Assembly: GCA_000967895.1 (NCBI GenBank)
Contig: FO203512.1
Span: forward strand, 2,937,350 to 3,001,349
Source: Oleispira antarctica RB-8
GTDB lineage: Bacteria; Pseudomonadota; Gammaproteobacteria; Pseudomonadales; Oceanobacteraceae
Length of the DNA stretch: 64,000 nt
Direction: 5' to 3'
Part shown: piece after piece, positions 1 to 10,304 of the stretch
Layout of the letters: each line of letters begins with the position of its first letter
Numbering within the stretch: position 1 is the first letter of the stretch
Notes under the pieces: model-generated
Databases searched by the model: none
The model's input: only the letters and a program-made list of their open reading frames with translations
Told to the model about the DNA's origin: nothing
Translations under genes and position numbers: made by a program

Positions 1-858
1 GCAAACGAATTCAATAATCAACAAGCCCCCTTAGAGCCATTAAATTCTCTATCAGATTTGAATACTCATCATGCGCTAGACAGTGAGCTAGATGATATTA
101 CAATTTCGCCATTAGTATCAGCACCTTATTTTCGTCCGCAAACATTTAAAGCAATACCTGAATCCTTCGGATTTACAGATCCAGGTAATAGCCGAAAACA
201 AAATGAAGATGCACTATTACTCAAACCCTCTGCGGGTTTGTGGTTAGTGGCTGATGGTATGGGAGGCCATAGTTATGGCTCTTACGCCAGTCAGTTAGTT
301 GTTAATCGCATCGCGGCGACCGACATATCGGGTAATTTAGAACAAGCACTCAATAAAATTCATATCGCACTGCAAGATGTCAATACGCATTTAATAGAGT
401 ATGCCCAACAACAAGATCAAAGTGTCTGCGGCAGCACTGTCATTGGCATGATGATGAACAATCAAACCTGCGTCTTCTTTTGGGCCGGTGATAGTCGTTT
501 ATATTTAGTTCGTAATCAAAAGATTATTCAATTAAGCAAAGACCACAGTGTAGAACAAGAACAAATTGATCAGGGACTTATTGAAAAAGATGATCCTAAT
601 TTTAGTGGTAAAAATTTAATTACACGCGCCGTTGGCGGCGATCATCATTTAGCACTCGAAATCTGTTATCACCAACCGCTACCCGGTGATCAATTTTTCT
701 TATGCTCAGATGGCGTTTATAACGAAATATCAGATCAAGAAATAGAAAATATTATTAACATGCCTAACAGTGCAAAAGAACGCTGCTTAACCATGAATGA
801 AGAGATCATAAGCCGGGCGGCACGCGATAACTTCACCGGTATTATTGTCGAAGTTTAG
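1..858 (+). CDS. T6SS PP2C-type Ser/Thr phosphatase (PppA/Stp1-like), 5' partial
   Basis: The reading frame is open to the left edge, so the start lies outside the window; a TTG at 58 is only an internal codon. The visible protein is a PP2C phosphatase with the family motifs in order: an N-terminal GNSRKQNEDA, then LVADGMGGH, GSTVIG, FWAGDSRLYL, LSKDHS, ITRAVGG, FLCSDGVY and the terminal RDNFTGIIVEV. The metal-binding aspartates are present. In T6SS loci PppA removes the phosphate that the kinase PpkA puts on Fha, switching assembly off. The roughly 40 residues ahead of the catalytic core are more than a lone PppA needs, so a TagF-PppA fusion is possible. clpV follows 64 bases downstream on the same strand. 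Confidence 0.88.
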   Translation, partial: ANEFNNQQAPLEPLNSLSDLNTHHALDSELDDITISPLVSAPYFRPQTFKAIPESFGFTDPGNSRKQNEDALLLKPSAGLWLVADGMGGHSYGSYASQLVVNRIAATDISGNLEQALNKIHIALQDVNTHLIEYAQQQDQSVCGSTVIGMMMNNQTCVFFWAGDSRLYLVRNQKIIQLSKDHSVEQEQIDQGLIEKDDPNFSGKNLITRAVGGDHHLALEICYHQPLPGDQFFLCSDGVYNEISDQEIENIINMPNSAKERCLTMNEEIISRAARDNFTGIIVEV

Positions 859-922
859 ACAAGCTATTGGATTAAAAAATTGAACATAAATAAATAGACA
901 TACATTTAAAGGAACTAAATAA

Positions 923-3679
923 ATGGCGACGATTCAACGCACCGCACTCTTCGGAAAACTTAACCCGGTTATCTTTAAAGCCGCTGAAAGTGCCAGTGTA
1001 TTTTGCAAGCTTAGAAACAATCCAACCATCGAAATGGCCCATTGGATTCATCAAATATTGCAACTTGAAAATACCGACTTGCGCAAAATATTAGCGTACT
1101 TCGATATTAACAATGCCAAGCTGGCGGAAGAAGTGATCGCCTTCATGGACAACCTGCCTGTCGGTACTCGCAGCTTAATGAACTTCTCAGCCGATTTTGA
1201 AGAAACCATCGAACGTGCCTGGGTACAATCTTCATTAGCCTTCAACCAAACGCAAATCCGTTCGGGTTATTTAATTATTGGCATGCTGTCTGATAGAAAT
1301 CTGAAAAATGTTTTATGCTCTATCAGTAATGAATTCAGCAAAATCAGCGATGAGCAGCTATCCGATCAGTTTAATAAAATTGTTGAAGGTTCATGCGAAG
1401 ATAGCCTTTCTGCGAACGATGGTTTCTCTATTCCTGGTGAATCCAGCCATGCGACCGCACCGCAAATGGGTGGTACTGAAGCCCTGTCTCAATATACTGT
1501 AGACCTTACTCAGCAAGCGAGAGATGGCAAGATCGACCCGATTGTTGGCCGCGATGAAGAAATTCGTCAAATGGTTGATATTCTAATGCGTCGTCGCCAA
1601 AACAACCCACTATTAACCGGTGAAGCCGGTGTGGGTAAAACCGCTGTGGTTGAAGGCTTTGCTCACCGTATTGCCTCGGGTGATGTACCGCCACCATTAC
1701 AAAACATCAAATTATTATCATTAGACATTGGTTTATTACAAGCCGGTGCCAGCATGAAGGGTGAGTTCGAAAATCGCCTACGCTCAGTAATCGAAGAAGT
1801 ACAATCGTCAGAAACCCCCATCATAATGTTCATCGATGAAGCCCACACCTTAATTGGTGCTGGCGGCGCAGCGGGAACAGGTGATGCCGCTAACTTATTA
1901 AAACCGGCTTTAGCTCGTGGTGATTTAAGAACAATCGCAGCAACAACCTGGGCAGAATACAAAAAACACATTGAAAAAGATCCAGCCCTAACCCGTCGTT
2001 TCCAAGTCGTTCAGATTGAAGAGCCTAGCGAAGAAAAAGCTATTTTAATGATGCGCTCTATGACCACAATGATGGAAAATCATCACAAGGTTCAAGTATT
2101 AGACGAAGCCATTGAAGCTGCAGTAAGACTCTCTCACCGCTACATACCAGCACGTCAACTACCGGACAAATCGGTTAGCTTATTAGATACAGCAGCAGCT
2201 CGTGTAGCGGTTAGCCAATACGCCATTCCCGCAGAAGTTGATGATTGCCGTAAGCACATCCAAGCCTTAGAAACTGAATTAAAAATTATTGCTCGCGAAA
2301 GCAGTGTCGGTATTGATAGTTCACAACGTCGTGAAAAAGCACAGTCTGCTTTAACAGAAGCACAAGAACGCTTAGCCACTCTAGAAGAACGCTGGACCAC
2401 AGAAAAAGACTTGGTAACCACTATTTTAGCGTTACGCGCACAACTGCGTGACGACAACCACAGCGTTGAAGGTACGGGTTCTGAACTAGAACAGCAAGCC
2501 GACCTTGAAGCCGATGCCTTAGCTGGCTCTTTAGCTGAGAATGAAAGTGAAGCTGCAGAAAATACAACAGGATTATCTTCAGAAGAGCGCGAGTCCGTTT
2601 TAGCCGAGCTAAAAGAACAGCAAGAGAAGCTAGACGAATTACAGCAAGAAAATCCGTTAATCCTACCGTCTGTTGATGCCCTAGCCGTAGGCAGCGTCGT
2701 GCAAGATTGGACCGGTATTCCCGTTGGCCGAATGGTTAAGAACGAGCTAGATACCGTGATGAATCTTGCATCCATAATGGGCGAACGTATCATCGGCCAA
2801 GATCACGCCTTAGACATTATTGCTAAACGTATTCAAACGTCCCGCGCGAACCTAGACAACCCCAATAAACCGATTGGTGTTTTCATGCTGGCCGGTACCA
2901 GTGGTGTCGGTAAAACAGAAACCGCATTGGCCTTAGCAGAAGCGCTTTATGGTGGCGAACAAAACATCATCACCATTAACATGAGCGAATACCAAGAAGC
3001 GCATACCGTTTCTAGTTTAAAAGGTGCACCTCCTGGTTATGTCGGTTATGGCGAAGGCGGTGTATTAACCGAAGCCGTACGTCGCAAACCTTACAGCGTT
3101 ATTTTATTAGACGAAGTTGAAAAAGCGCACCCAGACGTCCATGAAGTTTTCTTCCAAGTATTTGATAAAGGCGTAATGGAAGATGGTGAAGGTCGTACTA
3201 TCGACTTTAAAAATACCCTGATTCTATTAACCACCAATGCCGGCACCGATATGATCATGGACGTCTGCAAAGACCCAGACAATATGCCGACGACAGAAGA
3301 AATTACTAAGTCGCTGCGTCAACCATTATTGCGCACCTTCCCACCTGCATTATTAGGCCGCCTAGTAACAATTCCTTACTACCCGCTTAATGACGACATG
3401 CTAAAAGAAATTGCGAAGTTGCAATTGGGCCGTATTCAAAAACGTGTACAAGACAATCATCAAATGGCGCTTAATTATGATCAAGAAGTTCTTGATCTCA
3501 TTATTAGCCGCTGCACCGAACAAGACAGCGGTGGCCGCATGATTGATATGATTCTAACCAATACCGTATTGCCAACATTAAGTGCGGAATTAATTAATCG
3601 CATGATTGCCGAGCAACCCATGACGGCGATTGATATTAAAGTTGAAGACAATAATTTTACCTATCAGTTTGTTGATTAA
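923..3679 (+). CDS. clpV: T6SS contracted-sheath disassembly ATPase ClpV (TssH)
   Basis: A 918-residue Clp/Hsp100 protein, the usual ClpV length. The N-terminal domain (about 1-160) is the ClpV-type sheath-binding repeat domain. AAA1 has Walker [10 protein letters not shown] near residue 233 and Walker B MFIDEAH near 303. A coiled middle domain spans about 400-560, and AAA2 has GTSGVGKTE near 660 and [12 protein letters not shown] near 730. ClpV extracts and unfolds contracted TssB/TssC sheath so that subunits are recycled. The ATG at 923 follows an AAGGA-type ribosome site. Its stop lies 4 bases before the next gene, which suggests translational coupling. Confidence 0.95.
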   Translation: MATIQRTALFGKLNPVIFKAAESASVFCKLRNNPTIEMAHWIHQILQLENTDLRKILAYFDINNAKLAEEVIAFMDNLPVGTRSLMNFSADFEETIERAWVQSSLAFNQTQIRSGYLIIGMLSDRNLKNVLCSISNEFSKISDEQLSDQFNKIVEGSCEDSLSANDGFSIPGESSHATAPQMGGTEALSQYTVDLTQQARDGKIDPIVGRDEEIRQMVDILMRRRQNNPLLTGEAGVGKTAVVEGFAHRIASGDVPPPLQNIKLLSLDIGLLQAGASMKGEFENRLRSVIEEVQSSETPIIMFIDEAHTLIGAGGAAGTGDAANLLKPALARGDLRTIAATTWAEYKKHIEKDPALTRRFQVVQIEEPSEEKAILMMRSMTTMMENHHKVQVLDEAIEAAVRLSHRYIPARQLPDKSVSLLDTAAARVAVSQYAIPAEVDDCRKHIQALETELKIIARESSVGIDSSQRREKAQSALTEAQERLATLEERWTTEKDLVTTILALRAQLRDDNHSVEGTGSELEQQADLEADALAGSLAENESEAAENTTGLSSEERESVLAELKEQQEKLDELQQENPLILPSVDALAVGSVVQDWTGIPVGRMVKNELDTVMNLASIMGERIIGQDHALDIIAKRIQTSRANLDNPNKPIGVFMLAGTSGVGKTETALALAEALYGGEQNIITINMSEYQEAHTVSSLKGAPPGYVGYGEGGVLTEAVRRKPYSVILLDEVEKAHPDVHEVFFQVFDKGVMEDGEGRTIDFKNTLILLTTNAGTDMIMDVCKDPDNMPTTEEITKSLRQPLLRTFPPALLGRLVTIPYYPLNDDMLKEIAKLQLGRIQKRVQDNHQMALNYDQEVLDLIISRCTEQDSGGRMIDMILTNTVLPTLSAELINRMIAEQPMTAIDIKVEDNNFTYQFVD

Positions 3680-3683
3680 TAAA

Positions 3684-4163
3684 ATGCAGCCATTAAATCA
3701 AACTCAGAAAATAACAGAGCAGCAGGTTTCACAACCTGCTGCTCACATTGTTATTGGACAGATTAAAGAGATCATCAATGATCAAGTCATCGTATCGTAT
3801 GACAGAAATTTACTGCCACGCTCGCAGCCTGCATTAGCGACAGTAGCGATTTCTGCAGCAGATATCACGCGACAAGTTGCCTTGATGTTTACCGAGCAAG
3901 GACAACCGATTGTGATGGGATTTTTAACGCCAGTCTCTTCTGCTACTTCGAGAACTGTTGAGCAGTCTAATCAGATGGCATTTGATATTATTCAAGATGG
4001 TGAGCATTGCCAAATCCAAGCGAGCAAGAGTATTACACTGCAATGCGGTGACTCTTGCATCACCCTGAATAACCAAGGTGAAATCGCCATTAACGGAGAG
4101 AATATTACGAGCAAAGCGCGTAAGAAAAACAATATTCTCGGCGGCACCATTAATCTTAACTAG
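3684..4163 (+). CDS. DUF6484-type T6SS accessory protein
   Basis: A 159-residue protein starting at ATG 3684, just after the clpV stop; an upstream TTG at 3630 would sit inside clpV and is unlikely. The central stretch (about 20-85: IVIGQIKEI, then SQPALATVAISAAD, then VALMF and PIVMGFL) fits the DUF6484 pattern found beside T6SS VgrG and PAAR genes. The C-terminal part (about 105-159) has alternating short beta strands resembling a needle or spike tip. The role is unproven; a structural or adaptor part of the spike is the natural guess from the DUF2169 and DUF4150 neighbours. Confidence 0.7.
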   Translation: MQPLNQTQKITEQQVSQPAAHIVIGQIKEIINDQVIVSYDRNLLPRSQPALATVAISAADITRQVALMFTEQGQPIVMGFLTPVSSATSRTVEQSNQMAFDIIQDGEHCQIQASKSITLQCGDSCITLNNQGEIAINGENITSKARKKNNILGGTINLN

Positions 4164-4177
4164 CTTGAAAAAAATCT

Positions 4178-5116
4178 ATGCAAATTGAAAACAAAACATC
4201 GCTGCCGCTTCAAGCCATGGTCATTCCAAATGAGCATGGCAAGCATGAACTGATTGTTGTAGTAAAAGCGACGTTTGATTCATTGCAGGCGTTAAAACTG
4301 GCCAGTGAAATGCAAGCGATCCATCAAAAAGATGTTTTCTGGGCAGAGCCACAAACCAGTAGCCTAAGATACGCCAACGAAATGCACCTAGGTAAACCGG
4401 GCACCGACATTTTAATGCACGCCCATGCCTACGCACGCAACGGTCAAGCCGTAAGACAAAGTGAAGTCTCTATTCAAGTTGCCCAATACAGCCTAAACCT
4501 CAGAGTTTTTGGTGATCGTAACTGGCAAGGTAAGCAAGCCTCCAACATGAAGCAATTTGTTCGTATTCCTTTAGTCTATGAATACGCCTTTGGCGCCCCG
4601 ATGAACGAATTTAATCCGGTCGGCAGAAGCGAAACCTTATTAGCTAATATTGAAGATCCGCAAACCCTAGTAGAAAATGTAAAATCAAACCCAATGCCAA
4701 TATGCCCAGGCCCTATCGCATCCCATTGGAAAACACGTTACCCATTAGCGGGAACCTACGATCAACAATGGCAAGAAACTCGCTTACCCTATTTACCCGC
4801 AGACTTTGACCGTCGCTTTAATCACAGCGCGCATCCTCAGCTGCAAACAGTTGAACCTCTAAAAGGTGGCGAACTTTATCGTTTACAAGGTGTACATCCG
4901 GTAGAAACATTCGAAGGTAAGCTGCCTTTCTGCCCGCTAAAGCTTGAAGTCACCTTAAACGATAAAACAAACGAACAGCCTATTGAACTGCCATTAAAAT
5001 ACGATACCGTTCATTTTGAACCCGATAGTGACCAAGTTCATATTTCATGGCGCGCCAACCATGTGTGCTTAAACAATGCTAAAGACGTTATTAGCATCAG
5101 CATGGACTTCAAATAA
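4178..5116 (+). CDS. DUF2169 T6SS effector/PAAR adaptor
   Basis: A 312-residue protein with the DUF2169 opening (IENKTSLPLQAMV, then a VVVKATF strand) and the family's mid-region signatures FGDRNWQG and YEYAFGA. DUF2169 proteins sit beside PAAR-like and effector genes and are thought to help load effectors onto the VgrG-PAAR spike. Here the gene lies between a DUF6484 gene and a ketosynthase-like gene, with the DUF4150 spike and the lipase effector next. The ATG at 4178 follows 14 bases after the preceding stop, and its own stop is one base before the next ATG, consistent with one operon. Confidence 0.85.
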   Translation: MQIENKTSLPLQAMVIPNEHGKHELIVVVKATFDSLQALKLASEMQAIHQKDVFWAEPQTSSLRYANEMHLGKPGTDILMHAHAYARNGQAVRQSEVSIQVAQYSLNLRVFGDRNWQGKQASNMKQFVRIPLVYEYAFGAPMNEFNPVGRSETLLANIEDPQTLVENVKSNPMPICPGPIASHWKTRYPLAGTYDQQWQETRLPYLPADFDRRFNHSAHPQLQTVEPLKGGELYRLQGVHPVETFEGKLPFCPLKLEVTLNDKTNEQPIELPLKYDTVHFEPDSDQVHISWRANHVCLNNAKDVISISMDFK

Positions 5117-5117
5117 T

Positions 5118-6248
5118 ATGTACATTGCCGACTTTGAAATTTGCACCCCATTAAGTAATGACATAGCTGAACTCAGTGAAAAAATTCAAGCCAATGATAA
5201 TGAATTTTGCTTATCAAATTATTATGGGCATCTTGGCCAAGAAATAAACATGTCGCTATGCGATAGCCAATCTTTCAGCAAACTAGATCCAAAGATCAAT
5301 ATAAATCGCTGCCATCGAGACAAAACCCTCGTACAAATGGCTGGGCAAGCACTTACTCCCCTACTCACTCGCTTTAAAGAATACAGCCCTACACTTGCGC
5401 CGTTAATTCTCGCACTGGCCGAACAAATACCAAAGCACAAACCTCTAGCCCCCGAACAGCTCGCTAATTCAATTAGGCAGCACCTAGGTGAAAATGGAGA
5501 CATGATTCATTGGAACCAATTTATGCCTGTCACCATCGGCCGCGCAGGTGTTTTAGCCACATTAAGCTTGGCGCAAAAACTGTTTCAACAAAATAACGGC
5601 ATTGAGCTAATCATCATTGGCGGCCTAGACAGCTATCGCCATTCAACCGTACTCAGCGATCTAAGCAAACAACAACGCATTGCCATGATAGGAAGTGATG
5701 GCTTTGTTGCAGGCGAAGGCGCAGGCTTTTTGGTAGTAACGAATAATAAAAAATATGCGTTAAAAATGAATCAAGGACACGTACGAATTCATCCTCCCGG
5801 CCTCGCGGTTGAACAAGGCTACATTGGCAGCCAAGAACCTAATCTAGCCCAAGGGCTAACCAGCGCAATAAAAACGGCTTTAGATACTTCACCGAGTCTA
5901 CCGGTTAATCAAATTTACAGCTCAATGAACGGTGAAGCGATCTGGTATGAAGAACATGTCGCCAGTACACTACGACATAGGCATGATTTGGGGGGAAACA
6001 TTGCAGAGAAAACTCACTCAGTCGCGTACAATATCGGGGATATTGGCTCTGCCACTGGCGCCCTCTCAATTGCATTGTCAGCGCACCAACTATTAAGTGA
6101 CGGTTTACCCCAGCGTCACTTAATTACAACCAGTTCAGATAAAAATCAACGCAGCGCAATGTGCTTAACATTTGAACCGGCAGAAGCAAAACAGAACACG
6201 CAAAAAGAAGCACAGGACAGTGTACATAACGAACAGGATGATCGATAG
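5118..6248 (+). CDS. Thiolase-fold, beta-ketoacyl-synthase-like T6SS-associated protein
   Basis: I chose ATG 5118, one base after the previous stop; an in-frame ATG at 5076 would overlap the DUF2169 gene by 41 bases. The 376-residue protein keeps the ketosynthase pattern GSDGFVAGEGAGFLVV near residues 192-207 and a second-half YNIGDIGSATGALSIALSAH segment. The nucleophile motif of true ketosynthases (DxACSS) is not visible: the equivalent stretch reads PVTIGRAG. It may therefore be a non-catalytic relative. Such genes recur in T6SS clusters with DUF2169 and DUF4150 genes, but their job is unknown to me. The last 25 residues are polar and low in complexity. Confidence 0.72.
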   Translation: MYIADFEICTPLSNDIAELSEKIQANDNEFCLSNYYGHLGQEINMSLCDSQSFSKLDPKININRCHRDKTLVQMAGQALTPLLTRFKEYSPTLAPLILALAEQIPKHKPLAPEQLANSIRQHLGENGDMIHWNQFMPVTIGRAGVLATLSLAQKLFQQNNGIELIIIGGLDSYRHSTVLSDLSKQQRIAMIGSDGFVAGEGAGFLVVTNNKKYALKMNQGHVRIHPPGLAVEQGYIGSQEPNLAQGLTSAIKTALDTSPSLPVNQIYSSMNGEAIWYEEHVASTLRHRHDLGGNIAEKTHSVAYNIGDIGSATGALSIALSAHQLLSDGLPQRHLITTSSDKNQRSAMCLTFEPAEAKQNTQKEAQDSVHNEQDDR

Positions 6249-6250
6249 AA

Positions 6251-7009
6251 ATGGCTAAGAATAATGTTCTCGTTAATGGATTAAGCGCCGTCACCGCAGG
6301 CAGCAGTGGCATACTTATGACAAGCCCAGACGTTTGTAAAACGACCTGCGGACCTGCGACCGTCCCCATCCCCTACCCTAATATTGCCGAAAGCAAAGAC
6401 CTCGCCGGTGGATCATCCAGCGTTATGATCGAAGGTAACCCGGTATGTTTAGAATCTTCAACCTTCGCTAAATCTACCGGCGATGAAGGTGGCGATAAAA
6501 AAGGGACGGCCTCCAGCACGATTCAAGACGAAGCCAAACCCGGACTTTTCTCCCCAACGGTGTTTATCGAAGGTAAAGCCATCGTTCGTAATACCGATAT
6601 TTTCACCAGTAATAAAATGAACACTCCGCCAGCGCCTGTTATGCAAGCTCAAGTTGGGCCAGGGGTTGGTATAATTCCTGATCATGAATTATTACAGCGC
6701 TCCTATCAGCGAGTAGAGTTGCCCCTTGAAACCTTTGGTGACGATGAACATCTTGCCAAAATCATGGAGCAAAAAGTAAAACTTATTATCAAAGATAAAA
6801 CCACAGGTAAAGTACTGCAAGAGAAGCTAGTTCCCGTAGAAGACCCAATGACATCCAGTGCGCTTTTCTTAGACGACGATCAAGAAATAGAAAGCTATAT
6901 TCTTTGGCCTCATGAGTACCAAGCGCAGCCACTGATTAATAAGGGCAGATCTAAACCTACTGCAGAGAAAAAATCACTAGAGATTAAGGAGAGCAAGAAC
7001 GATGCCTAG
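6251..7009 (+). CDS. PAAR-like DUF4150 spike protein with C-terminal extension
   Basis: A 252-residue protein. Residues 1-130 match the DUF4150/PAAR-like fold: NNVLVNGLSAVTAGSSGI, a CKTTCGPATVPIPYPN segment, SSSVMIEGNPV, and a second VFIEGKAIVRNTD repeat. PAAR-like proteins cap the VgrG trimer and carry effectors. The extension from about 140 to 252 has no motif I recognise. It may dock the lipase encoded next, whose ATG lies inside the last codons of this gene (8-base overlap). Confidence 0.85.
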   Translation: MAKNNVLVNGLSAVTAGSSGILMTSPDVCKTTCGPATVPIPYPNIAESKDLAGGSSSVMIEGNPVCLESSTFAKSTGDEGGDKKGTASSTIQDEAKPGLFSPTVFIEGKAIVRNTDIFTSNKMNTPPAPVMQAQVGPGVGIIPDHELLQRSYQRVELPLETFGDDEHLAKIMEQKVKLIIKDKTTGKVLQEKLVPVEDPMTSSALFLDDDQEIESYILWPHEYQAQPLINKGRSKPTAEKKSLEIKESKNDA

Positions 7010-8531
7010 CCAAGATAATGTTGTCCATATAACTCAGTGCAAAGCCCCACCTCCACTGCAAATTGGAATCTTTTTTGATGGCACAGCTAATGATGACAAA
7101 GACCCAACCGCACTTTCTAATGTTTGGTATCTTTATGAAATGCATAAGGGTGATGATCAAGAAATTAATGATAATCATAAATCAAGAAAGTTCTATCAAC
7201 GAGGGGTTGGCTCAGAATCTGAAGGTTTTTTCAGCTGGGCAGTAGATGGAGCAGGTAATGCGGGCGGCTATGGCGCTACGGTACGCTTTGAAAATGTCAT
7301 TTCATATATTGAAAAATACATAACTGAATATAAAGATGGATACGAAGGAGAAATCCCTACTAGTATTAATTTAGATATCTTCGGTTTTAGTCGTGGTGCC
7401 GCTATGGCACGTCACTTTGTTAATTGTATTAAACAAGATTATTTTAATTTTAAAGATCCTGATATAAACAAGGCTTTTTCTGCCAATAACATCCTTATTA
7501 ATTTCTTGGGCGTATTCGATACCGTTGGCTCTTTTAATATAGCAGGTGACAATCACGATTTTGGTTTCAGTTTTCACATAAAGCCCTCTTGGATTGAATC
7601 AAAAGCCGTACACATTTATGCACTTAACGAATATCGCTGGGGCTTTGATCAACAGGCCCTCACTCAAAAGCAAGACAGTAACTACCCTGTTGATATCATA
7701 GAGGGTAACTTCATCGAAATTGGTTTGCCTGGTGCTCATTCAGATATTGGCGGTAGCTACCCTTTTAACGAATCTGTTCAATACGCCAATAATGCCTTAT
7801 TGGCCTGCCCGCCTCTCGCGCTAATGGTAAAGCATGCTAAGGAAAGCTGTGTTCCTTTAAAAGCAGAACTAGCCGATGACGCACGAAAAGATGCAGGTAG
7901 TGCCCTTATCGATGTTAATAAAAATGACGGGGCAGATGGTAGTAGAAGCTACGATGAAATGATGGACAGCTATAGCGCTATTAAACCTTATATTGAAGAT
8001 AATAGCTTAAGAGCACCTATGGGCCTATGGCGTGAACATATTGCATTAGCTGACATTTATCAATTCAAACTTACTGACGTTAAGGAAAATTTCAAACCTA
8101 AAGCAAGATTTGAAGATCATTACGCGGAAAAAAAACGAGAGAAACTTCAGTCAGAAATTAATTATCTCGATAATCAACTCAAGCAAGTAAATACGAAAGT
8201 TTCTCTTTCTGAGCAGCAACTAAAGGATCTATTCAGTAGTGAAAGTGATTTTAATAATTTCAAGTCACATTACGACATTCTCTATCAAAAATATATGCAC
8301 AGGTCCCACCATCCTTTCAACACAACATTTGGTATGGGCCAGCAAGATGCAGATGAGAATTTTTGGCTATGGAATAAAACAGTATCTGATGATAGGCCTC
8401 ATCGTGATATTTTTTACAATAAACTTAAAGATTTTGAAAAAATAAATACCAAGCTATTGGCATCTAATAACGAGACTGCACCTGAATTCAACATACTGAA
8501 TTCTGAGATATGGAATGATTCTACGCCATGA
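7002..8531 (+). CDS. T6SS lipase effector, Tle1/DUF2235 family
   Basis: A 509-residue alpha/beta hydrolase of the DUF2235 (Tle1) family. The opening strand is QIGIFFDGTANDD (about 20-32). The nucleophile elbow is GFSRGA with Ser130. The second catalytic residue is Asp173 in GVFDTVGS, and the histidine is His246 in GAHSDIGGSY. Tle1 enzymes hydrolyse membrane phospholipids in the periplasm of rival cells. There is no signal peptide, as expected for a T6SS cargo. The C-terminal third (about 370-509) is helical and charged. The stop overlaps the next ATG (ATGA), so production is coupled to the first lipoprotein. That coupling is the main reason to call the lipoproteins immunity proteins. Confidence 0.9.
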   Translation: MPSQDNVVHITQCKAPPPLQIGIFFDGTANDDKDPTALSNVWYLYEMHKGDDQEINDNHKSRKFYQRGVGSESEGFFSWAVDGAGNAGGYGATVRFENVISYIEKYITEYKDGYEGEIPTSINLDIFGFSRGAAMARHFVNCIKQDYFNFKDPDINKAFSANNILINFLGVFDTVGSFNIAGDNHDFGFSFHIKPSWIESKAVHIYALNEYRWGFDQQALTQKQDSNYPVDIIEGNFIEIGLPGAHSDIGGSYPFNESVQYANNALLACPPLALMVKHAKESCVPLKAELADDARKDAGSALIDVNKNDGADGSRSYDEMMDSYSAIKPYIEDNSLRAPMGLWREHIALADIYQFKLTDVKENFKPKARFEDHYAEKKREKLQSEINYLDNQLKQVNTKVSLSEQQLKDLFSSESDFNNFKSHYDILYQKYMHRSHHPFNTTFGMGQQDADENFWLWNKTVSDDRPHRDIFYNKLKDFEKINTKLLASNNETAPEFNILNSEIWNDSTP

Positions 8532-9328
8532 ATAATACGATTAAATTACTGTTAATTTTTATAACAACTCAAACTCTATTCGGTTGTAGTGCAACTAGGT
8601 ATATTTCTTCGATCTTTCATGAAGAGGTAGTTTATATTTATACATCTACCTCTTACCCTGATCAATTGAAAGATAGTAAAAGTAAGAAATTACGCCAACG
8701 AACTCTAATTCTGGGACCTTACATGCCAAATATCAGTGGTGGGGGAGGAGCTTTTGGAGGACGTAATCACGCTTATGTAGGGCCTATGGAGGGTAAAGAA
8801 ATAGTCGCGTTATGGCGAATGCCAACCAAACAAAAAATACTACACTATTACGTACGAAGTGAACCAGATAAAGGAATAATCAGAGCCTCTAGAGAGGGCC
8901 ATTACTCTTATAATGTGGGAGTCGCATTTGGGCCAATGCGGGTTTTCAAAGAAGGTTTAACAGAAAATCAATTTAAAAACTCTCAGATCGCAGGGTATAC
9001 CGCATATGGTAACCCTCTTTATTATCGTTGGGGAGACTGGGATAAACTTTATTATGTTACTGGTATTTTTACTGGCCGCGAATTACAAAAAATTCCCCGT
9101 AAATTCCACGAAATCCAAGGCATCGCCATCACGGCTGAACAATATGATAAATTATATGAGCGCTGCCATGGTGGGTGGAAAACGGTGAGATGTTTTATGG
9201 ATGAGAGTTTTCCTAATTTAACGCCTGAGCAGCTTGCTTATATTCAATCAAGAAAACACCCTGATGACGACTATCGCTTATCAGGTCAACATCCTATACC
9301 AGAACGGCGAATTAACCGATATAACTAA
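8528..9328 (+). CDS. Lipoprotein, probable immunity protein for the Tle1 effector (copy 1)
   Basis: A 266-residue protein with a type II signal peptide (hydrophobic residues 5-16, lipobox LFGC, Cys20), so it is probably anchored in the outer membrane, facing the periplasm where Tle1 acts. The mature part has a glycine-rich GPYMPNISGGGGAFGG segment near 60-76, a REGHYSYNVGVAFGPMRV strand near 120, YYRWGDWDKLYY near 165 and a C-terminal FMDESFPNLTPEQLAY. I do not recognise a named family. The immunity role is inferred from the ATGA overlap with the lipase gene and from periplasmic targeting. Its C-terminal third is nearly identical to copy 3. Confidence 0.78.
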   Translation: MNNTIKLLLIFITTQTLFGCSATRYISSIFHEEVVYIYTSTSYPDQLKDSKSKKLRQRTLILGPYMPNISGGGGAFGGRNHAYVGPMEGKEIVALWRMPTKQKILHYYVRSEPDKGIIRASREGHYSYNVGVAFGPMRVFKEGLTENQFKNSQIAGYTAYGNPLYYRWGDWDKLYYVTGIFTGRELQKIPRKFHEIQGIAITAEQYDKLYERCHGGWKTVRCFMDESFPNLTPEQLAYIQSRKHPDDDYRLSGQHPIPERRINRYN

Positions 9329-9503
9329 GCGAAGTGAAGTTGCCTTGATACCAAATTTGATAGAAAATCTCATACTCCGCTCTCAACAAATACCGTTGGG
9401 AGCTTTGATTTTCAGTCATGACGTTGCTGCATAGTAGCCACTCCCCGCCCGACAGCACCGAAGATACTTTATTGAAATCCTATATATGGAATGATTCTAC
9501 GCC
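9329..9503 (+). other. Spacer 1: hairpin plus vestigial effector 3' end
   Basis: The spacer holds an imperfect stem, CTCTCAAC (9380-9387) with GTTGGGAG (9395-9402), followed by a T-rich stretch. After it comes a frame, open from 9409 into the TGA at 9505, that ends in DTLLKSYIWNDSTP. That tail matches the last residues of the lipase (ILNSEIWNDSTP), so it looks like the leftover 3' end of a lost effector gene. Confidence 0.75.
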
Positions 9504-10304
9504 ATGAATAATACGATTAAATTACTGTTAATTTTTATAACAACTCAAACTCTATTCGGTTGTAGTGCAACTAGGTATATTTCTTCGATCTTTCATGAAG
9601 AGGTTGTTCTTATTTTTACTTCATCATCTTACCCTGATGAAGTTTTTAATTCTAAAACTCTTCCGCCAAGACAAGCGACTTTAATTTTTGGCCCCTACAT
9701 GCCGAATTTAGGTGATGGTGGTGGTACATTTGGTGGTGACGGCCATTCCTATGAGGGAACAATGGAAGGGAAAGAAATCGTTGCCCTATGGCAAGTCCCT
9801 GTTAAGGATAAAGTTCTAAGGTATTATGTTCGAAGTGAACCCGACAAAGGAATAATCAGAGCTCCTAGAGGGGGCCACAGCACCTATAGTGTGGGTGTGG
9901 CGCTAGGGCCGATGAGAGTATTAAAAAGAGGTCTAACTAAAGAACAGTTAGAAGACTCTAATATAGCGGGATACGGCTTTTATGGAGACCCCGTTTATTA
10001 TCGCTGGGGAGACTGGGATAAACTTTATTATACGACAGGTCATTTTTCTAGCAGAGACCTTAACACTAAACCTCATTCATTCCACGAAATCCAAGGTATA
10101 ACCATCACCGCTGAACAATATAATAAATTATATGAACGCTGCAATGGCGAGTGGGAAGCAGTGAAGTGTTTTATGGATGAAAGTTTCCCTAATTTAACAC
10201 CTGAACAGCTAGCGTATATTCAATCAAGAAAGCATCCTGATGACGATGACCGTTTAGCGGATAAATTTCCTAAACCAGAGCCGTATATTAATCGATATAA
10301 TTAA
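9504..10304 (+). CDS. Lipoprotein, probable orphan Tle1 immunity protein (copy 2)
   Basis: A 266-residue paralogue of the first lipoprotein, with the same first 35 residues and lipobox Cys20. Residues about 36-130 are almost identical to copy 4 (LIFTSSSYPDEVFNSKTLPP, then GDGGGTFGGDGHSYEG), while residues about 140-190 are unique. It carries the same YYRWGDWDKLYYTTGHF core and ESFPNLTPEQLAY tail. It has no full effector partner here; only the remnant tail in the preceding spacer overlaps its ATG. It probably protects against a related effector made by other strains. Confidence 0.75.
   Translation: MNNTIKLLLIFITTQTLFGCSATRYISSIFHEEVVLIFTSSSYPDEVFNSKTLPPRQATLIFGPYMPNLGDGGGTFGGDGHSYEGTMEGKEIVALWQVPVKDKVLRYYVRSEPDKGIIRAPRGGHSTYSVGVALGPMRVLKRGLTKEQLEDSNIAGYGFYGDPVYYRWGDWDKLYYTTGHFSSRDLNTKPHSFHEIQGITITAEQYNKLYERCNGEWEAVKCFMDESFPNLTPEQLAYIQSRKHPDDDDRLADKFPKPEPYINRYN

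Noticed and set aside
2155-2793. Serine-rich minus-strand ORF of 212 codons inside clpV
   Set aside because: It has no ribosome site and lies antisense to the conserved ClpV middle domain.
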